Below are positions 1 to 11,882 of a DNA stretch of 64,000 bases, in pieces (position 1 is the stretch's first letter; every line of letters starts with the position of its first letter). Origin of the DNA: Quercus robur (Eukaryota; Streptophyta; Magnoliopsida; Fagales; Fagaceae); contig NC_065537.1 in assembly GCF_932294415.1 (NCBI RefSeq), positions 49,520,302-49,584,301 of the forward strand. Reading direction: 5' to 3'. Both the position numbers and the translations under genes were made by a program. The notes below the pieces were generated by a model. It had not been told where the DNA came from. It was given only the letters and a program-made list of their open reading frames with translations, and did not search any database.

Positions 1-537
1 GCAGCAATGAAGTTTTATAGGTCAAACCTCATACTCAACTACTTTAAATTTCAAATTGACAAATAATTATAAAAATTTCCAACCAAATTCAAAATTATAA
101 AATCTACAGAGAAATTATAATCAACATTAACATTCAAACTCTCTCATGTTCCTTCAATCAAACAATAAAAAACAGAATATTTATTTAAAACAAAAACCAT
201 ATATTTGTTGTGTGTTTAGAAGAGAGCATACCCAAACAACCTTCAAGCATCCTTAGTTGTTTCTTGAAATAATTAGCTACCCAGTTTCTTTTTCCTACAA
301 TTAAATGCATAAGATGAATGAATGCATTAAAAATCGTAACAGGAATAGAGGCAATAAAAAAGCATAAATTAAACAGGAATATTAGATCCAAATAAAAGTG
401 AATGGAAGAACAAAAATTAAGAATGAAACCTATAAATTGAACAACCATGAAAAAAAGAAAAAGAAAATAGTTATAGAGTCCTAATTAAACTTGTATATTG
501 GTTACCTTTGGGCCAGTTTCGACAAGCTGGGTTGGGT
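1..537. other. A/T-rich intergenic sequence, nothing recognised
   Basis: I see no coding motif, splice-framed exon or terminal repeat here. The open frame at 185-448 (-) is low-complexity hydrophobic sequence with no recognisable family. Confidence 0.4.
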
Positions 538-940
538 GTGACGACATGTTTGTGGTCACTAATATATCATTATTTGTGACGACAGCAAGTGTCGTCGCTA
601 GTAATGACATATTAGCAACAACAAAAATGTCATCGTTAATAATAATCTACTAGCGATGACAAAAAAATTCGTCACTACTAATGAGCTAGTGGTGACAACA
701 TTTCGTCTTGGGTTCTTGAGTTATTTATGACAACAATTGTCACTATTACCGACAATTTTGTCATCGTTAATAGTATTGTATTTGCGACAATATTAACATC
801 GTCACTAAAAAACTTTTTTGTTACCATTTTCGTTTAACGAAAGTTAGTGACAACATATTTTGTCGCCAATATAATTAGTGACGATATTTAAATCATTAGC
901 GACGGCAATATGCCGTCGCTAAAGACCAAATTTCTTGTAG
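538..940. mobile_element. CACTA-like transposon end with subterminal repeats
   Basis: The stretch is full of short direct and inverted copies of a motif like tagcgacgac and its complement gtcgtcgcta. It finishes at 931-940 in tttcttgtag, which is the complement of the CTACAAGAAA start usual for plant CACTA elements; the last TG of the usual ...GTAGTG end reads tt here. Dense subterminal repeats next to such a terminus are typical of CACTA (En/Spm) elements. No transposase frame is seen and the partner end was not found, so this is a decayed or truncated copy. Confidence 0.55.
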
Positions 941-1803
941 TTAATTTCATTACAATAACTTGCTTCTTTTTCTTTTTCTTTTTCTTTTTTTCTCAATAGC
1001 TTGCTTATTTAATAGAACCTTGAGAAATGTTCTGTATTGATGATAATAATCAAATACCTAAGTTTTAAGTTGACGAAGACTTGAGCGAATAAAGCAATTT
1101 TACTGTGGCAACGAAATTAAGAATCAAAACGCCAGCTTATATATTTTGTTGGGTAGCTAGACATCCAATAAACTAACTTCATTTCCCCATTCAGCCTCGC
1201 GTGATATAGATTTAATTATTTGTTTAAGGATCTAAACGACAAACTTCAAGTTGACGACAGTAATTTGGAAAGGCCTTCACAACGTTGTGTCCTTGGCTGT
1301 ATGGCAAGTGAGAAAGCATGTTATAGAGATCTCGGCAAAAGTAAACAAATCATGAAAATGAAAGTCGGTCCTCATGGGGTATAAAAATATAGGATGATGT
1401 TTTGATGGTTACGTTGCTGGTCACATCTGGAATTCCGGATAGGGTCTTCCTTGAGCAATGTTATATGGATAATTTTTTATTATAATTTTTTGACACAATG
1501 CACATGGATTTTATGGGCAAATATTTAACAATACTTTTGCTGCTTTGTATAAATCCTCCGTGTTTATTATTTAGCAATTATTACTTGTCTGGCTGGTCCT
1601 AGCGTGTTACTGCATTTTTGCTGAGTACCACCAAAAAAAAAAAAAAAAAGCAATAACAACCGGTAATAATTTCTTTTGATAATTCAGCAAATAGTCGGAG
1701 GATAGAGATTTAAATTCAGAATGTCTCTATTGTAAAAACTTGATTTCTCCTATCCATTTTCTTAAAAAACTGGAGAAGAATGAAATAAATTTAGTAAATA
1801 GAA

Positions 1804-1834
<31 letters not shown>

Positions 1835-3120
1835 GAGAATTCAGAAAGTTAATTATTACATTTTTTACTTCCAAAAATACCCTTAATTTAATTAATCTAT
1901 TCTTATGCCTTAAAAAAATAAAAATAAAAAAGGCTTTTGTTTTACAGCTCCTCAGCCAAGCCTTTTTCTATGTACTGTTTCACTTTTCTTCTTTAATATA
2001 TTTCTATCTTTGACGTCAAATAAATAAATAAAGTTAAAATGGTAAATCAATTAAAATTACTACCATTACGTCATAATTGCCACCAGTCATTTTCTTTCTT
2101 TGCTATAGACATTGACATTGATGAACCATATCGCAAAAAAGTGCAACGTGGAAGAGTTATATATATATATATATATATATAATCACATTAAAATGGAGGG
2201 ATGATAAGAATACAGAGATTCTTATGAAATTGAAGTAGATCTTCGAGGGAACTAGGCCTCCTTAGAATCAAGACGTAAGAACAAAGAAAGAGAAACTAAG
2301 AGATAGAAGAGGAGGAGAGCAATTTTCTTAACATTTCTAATATGCCTCTTTGCAATGAGCTAGAGCTTCTTACCTTATAATTTCCTTCCCAAATACAATC
2401 TATTACAACAAGTATTAACTAACTAATTTATTCTAACTGTCAAGCTCAATACAACGCCAACTCAACAGCCAACGCTAACCACTGTAACAAACTACCAGCA
2501 CTTGTCAATTCAGGAGAACAGAACAGCTACTATCAACGCACAACTCCTGTTTAGAAATCAAGGGAACCTATTTCACAGTTGATTTTTATTTATTTGACAG
2601 TGTACAGAATATCATATTATTTAAAATTTTAAATGAACTAACATTGGATAAATTTTAAATTTGTAATATTTAATCTAAATCATTAAATTAATCAATTTCA
2701 AAATAAAGACTACATTTGACATTTATTTGATTTTTTGTGTGATTTACATAGAATTTTTTAAGATCATTGACTTTTTAATAATACCGTGTCCATTAATTGT
2801 GGTTCTTACAGCATGCTAGAATGGTGTATCGTCAATCATGCGGTGGAGGATGCTCTTTATAAGTGACCTTCTCAAAGGTAAGGTAAATGTATGCATGGCA
2901 AGTGAATGCTCTTTATAATGGGTTATTTATTTATTTATTTTAGAAAATTGAAATAATAGAAGACATAAATTTAGCATTTAATAAACTAGATGGACATGTG
3001 GTATGTTTTTATTTGTAGAGTATATAGTGGAGTAAGAAGAGTGGGATAGAAGATTTGGACTCCTTTATAAGGAGGTAATTTGCAAGCTAGCATAGTGAGA
3101 GGAAACAATATAATAAGTTA
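941..3120. other. Gene-free A/T-rich region with (TA)n microsatellites
   Basis: No gene was recognised. (TA)n runs lie near 1807-1830 and 2159-2180, and a poly-A tract near 1632. The part at about 2200-2570 is more balanced in base composition and looks like decayed LTR sequence, but I could not define its ends. Confidence 0.35.
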
Positions 3121-3124
3121 ACAT

Positions 3125-3370
3125 GCGTTTGAAAGAATTTTGCAAACTAGCATCTCAAGTTTTATAGACTCGAGTTTCATATAAAACTCAAGGTTTAAAG
3201 ACTCGATTCCCATTTGCTGAGTTGGAACTATTATGCCACATAGATCTTGAGTCTTATAGACTCGAGTTCTACAAAACAAAACTGAGTCTTTAAGACTCGA
3301 TTTTTTATGGGAAATTCAATTAAAATACATGGATCTCGAGTCTTATAGACTCGATTTTTGTCGGGCAAAA
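3125..3370. repeat. Cluster of short hairpin repeats (gagtct-tat-agactc)
   Basis: The motif gagtcttatagactcga, whose arms gagtct and agactc flank a 3-base loop, occurs twice almost unchanged (near 3248 and 3341). Degenerate versions with ctcgag or tttaaagactcga lie between and before them. The region is followed (3380-3520) by imperfect direct repeats of a cactcctca-aactcac unit. It could be subterminal repeat sequence of a DNA transposon; the family is not identified. Confidence 0.5.
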
Positions 3371-4171
3371 TTTACTTAACACAAAGACACTCCTCAATAA
3401 CTCATTGCACACTCTCTCACCCATAACACTCCTAGCCTCTAACACTCCTCAGTAACTCACTGCCTCACTCACCCATAACACTCACACTTCTCACACCACA
3501 TTGCCTCTGATCTCACACCACATTGCCTTTCTCTGTCACTAGTCCTCCCTTTCAACAAATTTACATCTCAGGTAAGGGTTTGGATTTTATTGTCATTGCA
3601 GTTGGGTATTATTTGTTGTTGGGTGTGGGTTATATTTTGTTGTTGCAGTTGGGAAACCTTACATCACTGTCACTCGTCCAAACATTTCCTATGATGTTCA
3701 ACAGATGAGCCAATATCTGTTTGCTTCACGATCGACTCACTATGTTGTTCTACACATTCTTCGATACTTGAAAGACACTCTCTTCCATGGTCTTTTCTAC
3801 TTTGCTTAGTCTCCTCTTATTCTCTATGCATTCTCTAATGCTGATTGGGCAGGAGATCCCACTGATCGCAAGTCTACCACTAGTTATTGTTTTCTTCTTA
3901 GTTCTTCTTTGATTTCTTGGTGAAGAAAGAAACTAACCCTTATGGCCTGCTCCAATATTGAAGCAGAATATTGTACCCTTGCTGATACCACATTTGAGCT
4001 CATTTGGCTTCGATGGCTTCTTAAAGACTTAGGTGTGTCCACATCCTCTGCTACTCCTCTTTGTTGTGACAACTATAGTGCCATTCATAATACTTACAAT
4101 GATGTCTTCCATGAATGAACTAAACACATCAAGATCAATTGTCATTTTATCCATTATCATCTTGTCCATAG

Positions 4172-5258
4172 TGTAAGGTTGAATTTTATCAACCATCTTG
4201 TTGGCTTTATTCCGTGCCAAATTTGCTTGTATTTTAGCAATTAGTAACCCTGTATTTAGGTGGGAATCATGTAAGAGTAGTGAGTGAGAGAGTGTGAAGA
4301 AATGTTCAAGATTGTGCAAGAATGCAGAGACTCGCGGGTGACTCGCGACTGGCAAGCTGCCAAAGTTGGCACACATGTGGAGCATGTAAGGGAGCTAAAG
4401 AGTCATACCAGCTGTTGCACTACAAGACAAAAGTCCCAGGCTGGCCAGGCCGTTAACTCGCGGCTTGAACTCGCAACTCAGCCCAGTTGCGAGGTCAACT
4501 CGCCAGACCACCCTGTTTGGGAAAAACTGACTTTTCACATTCCTTCTCACCCTACTATATATATACCCTTATACCCACGATATTTAGAGAGCTTCCAGAG
4601 AGAATTTTGAGAGAAAAACCCTAGAGAAAAACAAGATTGATTCATCCACAATCTTCACATAGAGACTCTTCAAATTCCTTTACTCTCTTCCTCTCCATTG
4701 TCAAATCCTTGAGAGGTACATTACCAAAACCTTTTTTCACCATACCCATATCTGTGAGAAGGCCATTTGGTGTTTGGGAAGCAATTAAGAAGGGACCAAT
4801 TTCATATTGGTTGATGCTATGGTCAATTAGCGGAATCCGATAAGTTAAAGAAGAAATAGGTTCAGCGTAACCTCGTTGAAGTAGGAGCTTGGTGGGCTTA
4901 GGTACATTGGGTAGATTAGGCTTGGAGGGTCCTCTGCTGTTCATGTATCCCAACTACATTCTTTAGTGGATTGTTTACCGCTTGGAGGGTGGCGGAGAGG
5001 TTGTACGCCGAGGGCTTCGGTTTCCTCTTCGATAACACATCGTGTGTTATCCTTGTGTTTGCATCTTTCTTCCCTTTATTTTTTCCATTTAATTTCTGTT
5101 ATGGATGTTATTTTATTTGGTTTAGATTGTTTATTAATTCTGTTTTAAGTTTATGTTCATATTCTACACATTAATTGTTTGATATTAAGCTTGAATTGGT
5201 AATTTGTTAATTGGAGGTCTAAACGTTCATAGTGTTTTATACACTTATTGAACTTTCA
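4172..5258. mobile_element. Solo LTR (1087 bp) nested in the Copia remnant
   Basis: The element begins TGTAAGG and ends CTTTCA. It is flanked by a perfect 5-bp target duplication, catag, at 4167-4171 and 5259-5263. No internal retrotransposon coding sequence or second LTR is present, so it is a solo LTR. A TATA-like stretch (tatatatataccc, about 4556-4568) lies in its middle. Removing it would rejoin the flanking Copia RNase H reading block, which supports both the ends and the order of insertion. The open frames inside are not genes. Confidence 0.85.
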
Positions 5259-5399
5259 CATAGTTCTCTCAAGTTGTTCTTGGTCTCCTCTAAAGATCAA
5301 CTTGTAGGTATCTTCACCAAGTCACATCCTAAGGGACGCCTTTGTGCTTTGGTTGACAACCTCAAGTTAGTCTCACACCCATCTTGAGTTTGAGCGGGC

Positions 5400-5599
5400 T
5401 GTTAACGTGTAATAGTTTGTAGGCTTTAGACCCACTTTGTTTACTTGAATAGCACACATATTTTTACTACACACTTTGCCCACATTGTTTACTTGTATAG
5501 CAAACATTTTTTTACTACACATTTTGCCTCCTATATAAAAGCACTCATGTATATTTTATTAAGTGTGAAATACAATACATTCATTCAGTATTTCTAACA
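5400..5599 (+). repeat. 3' LTR of the truncated Copia element
   Basis: It runs from TGTTAACG to TTTCTAACA, directly after a purine-rich tract (gagtttgagcggg) that can serve as the plus-strand primer. It holds a TATA box (cctatataaaagc, about 5530). An internal near-tandem repeat of the unit tttacttg-atagca-acat-tttttactacaca lies at about 5440-5530. The matching 5' LTR is not in the window. Confidence 0.7.
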
Positions 5600-5919
5600 G
5601 AGATAGAACCTGATGGGAATGGCCTTGATGAGTTGATAAGGTTGGGAAAAGATAACAAAGAAAGGAGAGATGTAGTGGAGGTTCCATTACAAAACCCATT
5701 AGAGATTACATCTTTAACTAAGAGTTTTTCCTCCATCAATGTCAGAGGACCATCAATGAGGTTTTTCACAATACCGAGAGGACACTACTTGTCATACCAT
5801 AATTTTAGCTGCAAGAGTTACACCCAATTTGCCATCTGGTGCATTTAGAAAAGATAGTATTGCCCTTTTTTATTTTATTGTGGACCTTGTATCAGAGCAA
5901 GATTCAAGGGGACTCTTTT

Positions 5920-6240
5920 TCATGGAAAAGTCTCCATCTCTACTTGGCTAAAAGAGCTAATATAAGAAGGAATGGCAGAAATATTGGTGGCCTGAGAATG
6001 AACAACTCTGCCAGCAAAAGATAACAAGTTTGCTTTCCAGCCAGCCAACTTAGCATGAACTCTCTCAATAATGGAGCTATAGTCCTGGGATGAGGAACCC
6101 ACATGTTTCAGAGGGAAGCCAAGATATTTACCTAAGTTGGGGGTAGAGTGGAAGCCAAGGACATCACAGAGAGAGGATCTGAGATTAACAGAGACATTAG
6201 GGGAGAAATAAACTCTAGACTTGCTAGATCTCACCTTCTA
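5920..6240 (-). mobile_element. LINE reverse-transcriptase fragment
   Basis: The minus strand carries a frame of about 100 codons typical of the region after the polymerase motif in plant L1-like LINEs. Visible blocks are KSRVYFSPNVS, the hallmark GKYLGFPLKH, IIERVHAKLAGWKANLLSFA and GRVVHSQA. Both sides are cut off. The adjoining 5600-5919 could not be assigned. It is an isolated relic. Confidence 0.75.
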
Positions 6241-9200
6241 GCTTTCCTCTTTTCCTTTCAGTCTCACATTAGTATGTCTTTGTAATTTGGCTTTTGATAT
6301 ATAGACAAGCGGCAAACTTATCAACACACTTGAGATGACCAACTTATGGTCCTTTAAACTGTTCTCGACTCAACTTAACTTTATAAGATGCATGCTATTA
6401 TACCATAACTTTAAGAGTCATTTTTCCAAGTATAGATAATAAAGGGGTATTAGTAGTGGTTTCAAATTTAAAAAAACAAATAAATAAATAACAACTTGAT
6501 AACTCAACAATTCTGAAATTTATTGTGAAAAATATTGTGTATCTAACATTGTTCAAAAGATACTTATTTTACTTTATGCTGCTCAATTTGATTTTAATCA
6601 TATGATTGCATTGAGCGACTCAGAAAGCAATTTCTTGTTAAATGCATGCAGGTGGTTGAAATTTTCAAGATGGTGGTGCTTCCACTTTTAGGTTAGCTTG
6701 CAGATGAACATGGGCGTAAACCACTGCTCCTTCTTACTATATCCACTTCTATTTTCCCATTTGGTATGTTTCGTTTGAACAACTTTCATGATTCTGTGAA
6801 GTTACATGTATAATGCTGTTATATATTTCCTTCTGAACTATGAGAATTATATATGGATATGAAACCCCTAATATGTGTTGCATTAATATTATGTGTTTGT
6901 CCAAGCTGTTTCACTATCATTTTTTTTTTCAATTATTATTCTTTTTAAAATTTAATGTGATTTAGTACTATTGAAGTTACAAATGCTTTTCCTCTAACAA
7001 AAAAAAGAAGTCACAAATGCTATTGAAGATAGTGGATGGGAAACCATAGATCATGTGCATGTCAAAAAATTGATGATTTAGCATTCAAACCAAGAAACCA
7101 TTTCTAGGGCATGAATTTGGCTTCAAGCTAAACAAATCTAACAGATAGTCTACCCAAGAACTTTTTTATTATTGAAGGGTAAGGTGATCTTTTTTGTTTT
7201 TGGTGGATTATATATCTGCAAACACATGAAAATTTTTGAACTCCTGCTGATTCTGATTGAATGAATGGCTACTGACTACGTCATTCATCTGAAATTGATC
7301 TAGAGTAAGATAAGCACCCTACATGATGTATGAAAAATGAGAGACAAAGAAGAGTTAAATGTAATTATAGTTCGACCATACACGTTGAAAGAACAAATAT
7401 AAAAGAAAAAAAAAAGGGAAATTTCAATTACAACTATACATGATTACCTTTCAAAGTTGTGAATGACATTAATACTTTCTCTGTACGATGCTATTAGCAG
7501 TACATTAATGATATTGTCAAGATCATCAAAGTGAATTTACAAATTTTATTTTTCTGTATTCTTTTTTCAGCTATACTTGCCTGGAATCAGTCTACAGGAT
7601 TTGTATATGCTTACTATGTGCTTCGTACAATATCTTTTATTCTAAGTCAAGGGAGTATTTTCTGCATTGATATTGCTTATTCGGTAAAAGTTATTCCTCG
7701 GTGATTGATAATCATGAATAGGGAATATTGGGGGTCTCATTTTCCCATCTTTTGCAGGCGGATGTTGTTAAAGAGAATAAGAGGGCAGCAGCTTTTAGTT
7801 GGATAACAGGCCTTTGTGCTGCTTCGCATGTCTTGGGAAATCTTCTGGCACTTTTTCTCCCAGAAAAGTACATTTTTCCTGTATGTTGCTGCTTTAAACT
7901 CAGCATTAGCCACACGGCCTTAATTCTGTCAAATTTTCCTCTTGTCAAATCATTTTACCATTTCAACCTTTTGTTTCAGGTTTCAATAGCTCTCTTGATC
8001 TTTTGTCCAGTTTATATGCAACTCTTTCTGATTGAGACGGTTAAGCTGGCTCCAAAGAGGGACCAAAATTCAGCTTGCTTGACTACGCCAATTAAATTAT
8101 CCAGAAACGATACAAATCAATGAAAGATGCTGCTACTATAGTTGTGAGCAGGTAATTTTGTCTATAATCAAGACAGCGTAAAATATTCTCATCTTGCATT
8201 ATGTAAATACCATATCTAAAATCTCTTAGGCAGTCTTTGCAACCAAACCTTTATAGCTGCAAAACATTATATGTAAATTGTCTTTGTCTGGCTAAAAGTG
8301 CTTCATTTTTCTTTTACAGTCCGACATTGAGGGGCATTTCTCTGGTTTCTTTCTTCTTTGAGTTGGGAAAGTCTGGCATCAACTATGTCTTAATGGTATG
8401 TTTCCTATTAGTTTGTCATTTTAACAAGCAAATGGATGGTTGCATGCTGCAATTTCCTCTTAGTACCATCATATAACATCAGATATTTCAAAAATATATA
8501 TAACTTTTTTTTTTTTACTTTTTGATAAACGACATATTCATTCAGCCATTCCAGAGTAGTTTCAATCAGAATCTTTAAAGCAATTATTTTGAAAAAAACC
8601 TTGTATGCAACAGAAAGCTTTTGTGAGGCTTGTTGTTGCCACCAATCTAAATTTGGCCAAAATCCAATTGTCATTATAAATCAGTAATGGCACATTGTGT
8701 GATATGGGATTGAAAAGCGGAGGAGAAATCAAAGAAAAGGGAGAAAGGGGAAATGCCCTGTAAATGTACCTTGTAGGAGTAGGATTTGTTTGCAATGTGC
8801 TTACACAAAAAATAGATAAAAATCATTTTGATTATAATATATAGCTAAAGATGTCCAGTTTTAAAGGAAATATTTCATAGAACTTATAGAAAAAGAATGT
8901 GGAAGGACTAGGAGAAAGAGAAATTGGTAGAGACTTAAGACATGAGGCAGGAGACACTAGAGAGCTTTATTCAGGGGAATTTGAATAAGAGGAGTCATGA
9001 CTTGGTTGCTTAACAGTTATCATAAGTATATGTCCTGAACCCACCAAAGTAATTTGAGAACATTTGCGCTAAAACCCGTGCAGAAAAAGAAAAGGTTTGA
9101 AGCTTCAGACTTGCTAGGGACTACAAAGCCAATGACTTTCTTATTAATCAATAGTTTAGGATAAGATAGTGCTAGATTTATCTGCTCATAAGATAATTGT

Positions 9201-10363
9201 AATTTAACCAATCCATGACATTGAGTAATGATAATTGTAATTTATCTGCTCATAAGATAATTGTAATTTAAACAATGTTTTCTTTTTGATTCAATGACAT
9301 GATGGTTATGCTACCACCTGTGCAGTACTATCTGAAGGCAGCTTTTGGTTTTGACAAAAATGAGTTCTCAAAAATTCTGATGCTTGTAGGATTCGGTTCA
9401 ATTATTTCACAAGTGAAGTGTATTATAGAGCAAAAGTTTCCTTTTATTTACTTAAGAGATTGATATTCCCTTATACTGAAGATTTGAATTATTCTTTAGC
9501 CATCAGTCAAGGTAGCATATCAATATCTGCTTGGCATATGCTAGAGTTTTTCTCTAAATATTCTGCTTGGTTGCTTTGAAGTTATCAAAATAAGAATTCT
9601 TCCAGTTGGTGTTGTAATGGTTGTTAATTTGTCTTCTGGATAGAAAACAATGCTAAGGCATCGTGGTTATAAAAATGAAACAATTCTTAGGGTTGTATTA
9701 TGTTTTATTGTTTTCCCTCTTAATGAGCACAATATTTTTCATATTTGAAAATTTTTATAATTAAGAAGTTTATTTTATGAGCTCTGGAATTGAGAGTACT
9801 GTCATACTACTGGCATACATGAATTCTCTTTTGTCCAAAATATTCCGTATGATGTTCATGTTAAGCATGTTGTTTTCCTTTATGAAAACTTTAAAATCCT
9901 TAAGAAATGCTCTTCCTATAATATGTTCAGTTTGTGGTTTGCTTCCAGTTGTTGGTGCTTCCACTAATAAATCCATTGGTTGGAGAGAAGGTGATATTGT
10001 GCATAGGAACACTTGCATCAACAGCTTATATAAGTCGCTTATAATTTTTACTTTTAATACAATAATACCCCCAGCACAAATTACAAAAGAAAAGAAAAAC
10101 TAATGGTTCTTTTTGCTGTGCAGGCATTATTCAATGGCCTTGCATGGGTGCCGTGGGTATGTACACAGTTGATGAATGTTTTATTTAACTCTATTCTAAA
10201 GGAAAATTTTTTGACATAGAAACACTTGAGCAGAATCTTTTCTTTACTTGATTTTTCTTTAGGCTATTTTGAATTTTATAGTTTCTATTCCTCCTTTTGG
10301 AGTTATAAAATCAATCATGTGTTAATCAAGAGTTTGTGAAAGTAAAAACTAAAATTTTCCTAG

Positions 10364-11882
10364 TTATTTTTAGGTAAAAATGCAAAACTCACCCTCTAAG
10401 TTTCATCACTTTTCATTTCAGTCCTCTAAGTTTGAGTTTTGTCATTTCAATCCTTTAAGTTTCATTTATTCTCAATCAAGTCCTCCCTTAACAATCTGTT
10501 AAATGTTACCGTTATCTACATTAAAAACACCGTTTTGTCATTTTTAAAAATTTTTAATTTTAATTTATTATTTTAGTTTTGTCATTTAAAAAAAAATTAA
10601 TTTTAATTTATTATTTTAAGAAAATGTTAATTTCAAAAAAAAAAAAATTATACTAAGAAACGACGAACATCATTGAAGAACAAAATTGAATCCCTACCCC
10701 ATACCCCAGCCCAATACCGAGAGATTGAGAAAGAGAACGGGAGATACCACAAAATCTCACCGGAATTGAAAATCATGAAACCCATTTTGTTGCTTTCAGG
10801 GAGATGAACTTAACACCCAAAATTGAAAATCATGAAACCCATTTTCCAAAATGTAAATTAGTTGCTTTTAAAGAGCTGAATTAAACACCCCAAAATTGGG
10901 TTTTGAAAACAAAAGGCAAAGCAGTTCCAAATAACAAAGTGGGGAAAGAAAGAATAGTAAACCATTACCGGATCTCTTGGTCCTCACGCTCCCACTCCTC
11001 ACCGCCGGCGCGTCGGTTTCCAAGGCCCAGGCTAGCGTTGTGGGCACGGAGTTGTGGTGCGTGGCGAAGAACAATGCGGAGGACGCAGCATTACAGACGG
11101 CACTGGACTAGGCCTGCAGGCCCTGCGTTGCCGATTGCAACCCAATACAGCAAGGCGGGCCCTGCTACGACGCGAGCAACATAATGGTTACGGCGTCGTA
11201 TGTGTTCAACGACTATTCTTTGAATCCCAATCAGTCCCAAAAACTCTCCTTTTTATTTTCTTTTCTTTTTTCTAATTGGGAATTTGAATGTTTGGAAGGT
11301 TATTAGAACTGATTTTTGTAAAACCTTTGTCTTTTTTTTCTTTTTCTTTGTCCTATTAACACCCAGAGATCCGGTAGCCTAGAACTTCGTCGATGAATTC
11401 CAGGGAATCAGTGACGATCTTCGAGTATGGTTTTGCATTCCGAGTAGAGTACAATGTAATATCCCTGTTTTTTAAGAGGGGGAGTTTATGATATTCGGAA
11501 TTGAATTTCGGTGAGATTTTGTGGTATCTCCCGTTCTCTTTCTCAATCTCTCGGTATTGAGCTGGGGTATGGGGTAGGGATTGAATTTTGTTCTTCAATG
11601 ATGTTCGTCGTTTCTTAGTATAATTTCTGGGTTTTTTTTTTTTTTTTTTTTAAAAAAAATTAACGTTTTCTTAAAATAATAAATTAAAATTAAAATTTTT
11701 AAAAATGACAAAATGGCATTTTTAATGTAGATAACGGCAACATTTAACAGATTGTTAAGGGAGGACTTGATTGAGAATAAATGAAACTTAGAGGACTGAA
11801 ATAACAAAACTCAAACTTAGAGGACTTAAATGAAAAGGGATGAAACTTAAAGGGTGAGTTTTGCATTTTTGCCTTCTTTTTA
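10364..11882. mobile_element. Pack-MULE-like element with ~400-bp TIRs
   Basis: The element (10373-11873, 1501 bp) starts GGTAAAAATGCAAAACTCACC and ends with the complement. Its terminal inverted repeats run about 400 bp (10373-10770 against about 11500-11873), with only scattered differences. It is flanked by 9-bp target duplications, ttattttta (10364-10372) and ttcttttta (11874-11882), which match at 8 of 9 positions. Long TIRs and a 9-bp duplication are hallmarks of Mutator-like elements. The centre is G/C-rich, unlike its surroundings, and holds a piece of an X8-domain gene, so it fits a Pack-MULE. No transposase is present. Confidence 0.85.
10971..11240 (+). pseudogene. Captured X8 (CBM43) callose-binding gene fragment
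   Basis: Inside the MULE the plus strand reads a hydrophobic, signal-like leader (LLVLTLPLLTAG) followed by an X8 domain: ELWCVAKNNAEDAALQTALD, then AC, ADCNPIQQGGPCYDASNI and TASYVFNDY. The WCVAK, NPIQ-GGPCY and SYVFNDY blocks and the cysteine spacing are diagnostic of X8/CBM43, the domain that binds beta-1,3-glucan in plasmodesmata callose-binding proteins and in tails of plant glucanases. A TAG at 11109-11111 stands where the family has Trp (ALDWAC), and the residues just after it are disturbed. No GPI-anchor tail is seen. The fragment is likely the first part of a PDCB-like gene carried by the transposon and is not functional as a protein. Confidence 0.8.

Larger units (their letters stand above)
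3648..5599 (+). mobile_element. Ty1/Copia retrotransposon 3' end, truncated and interrupted
   Basis: From 3648 the frame reads VGKPYITVTRPNISYDVQQ, the end of a Copia reverse transcriptase, then the Ty1-type RNase H (SNADWAGDPTDRKSTTSYC, about 3837-3890; ADTTFELIWLRWLLKDLGVS near 3982-4041). Stop codons interrupt it, for example after LFYFA and after SSLISW. The frame breaks at 4171 where a solo LTR is inserted and resumes after 5263 with the usual C-terminal KDQL-IFTKSHPKGRLCALVDNLK block. A G-rich purine tract and then a short TG...CA LTR (5400-5599) close the element. Upstream pol, gag and the 5' LTR are absent. It is not functional. Confidence 0.8.

Noticed and set aside
4284-4610. Open frame of 108 codons (+)
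   Set aside because: It lies wholly inside a solo LTR with defined ends and target duplication, and matches no family.
7728-8123. 131-codon frame read as one gene
   Set aside because: It merges two MFS exons with the intron between them; the family residues show it must be spliced.
10030-10035. ATAAGT read as a U12-type AT-AC intron donor
   Set aside because: U12 AT-AC donors need ATATCC, and the acceptor here is AG; a G-to-A change in a normal donor is simpler.
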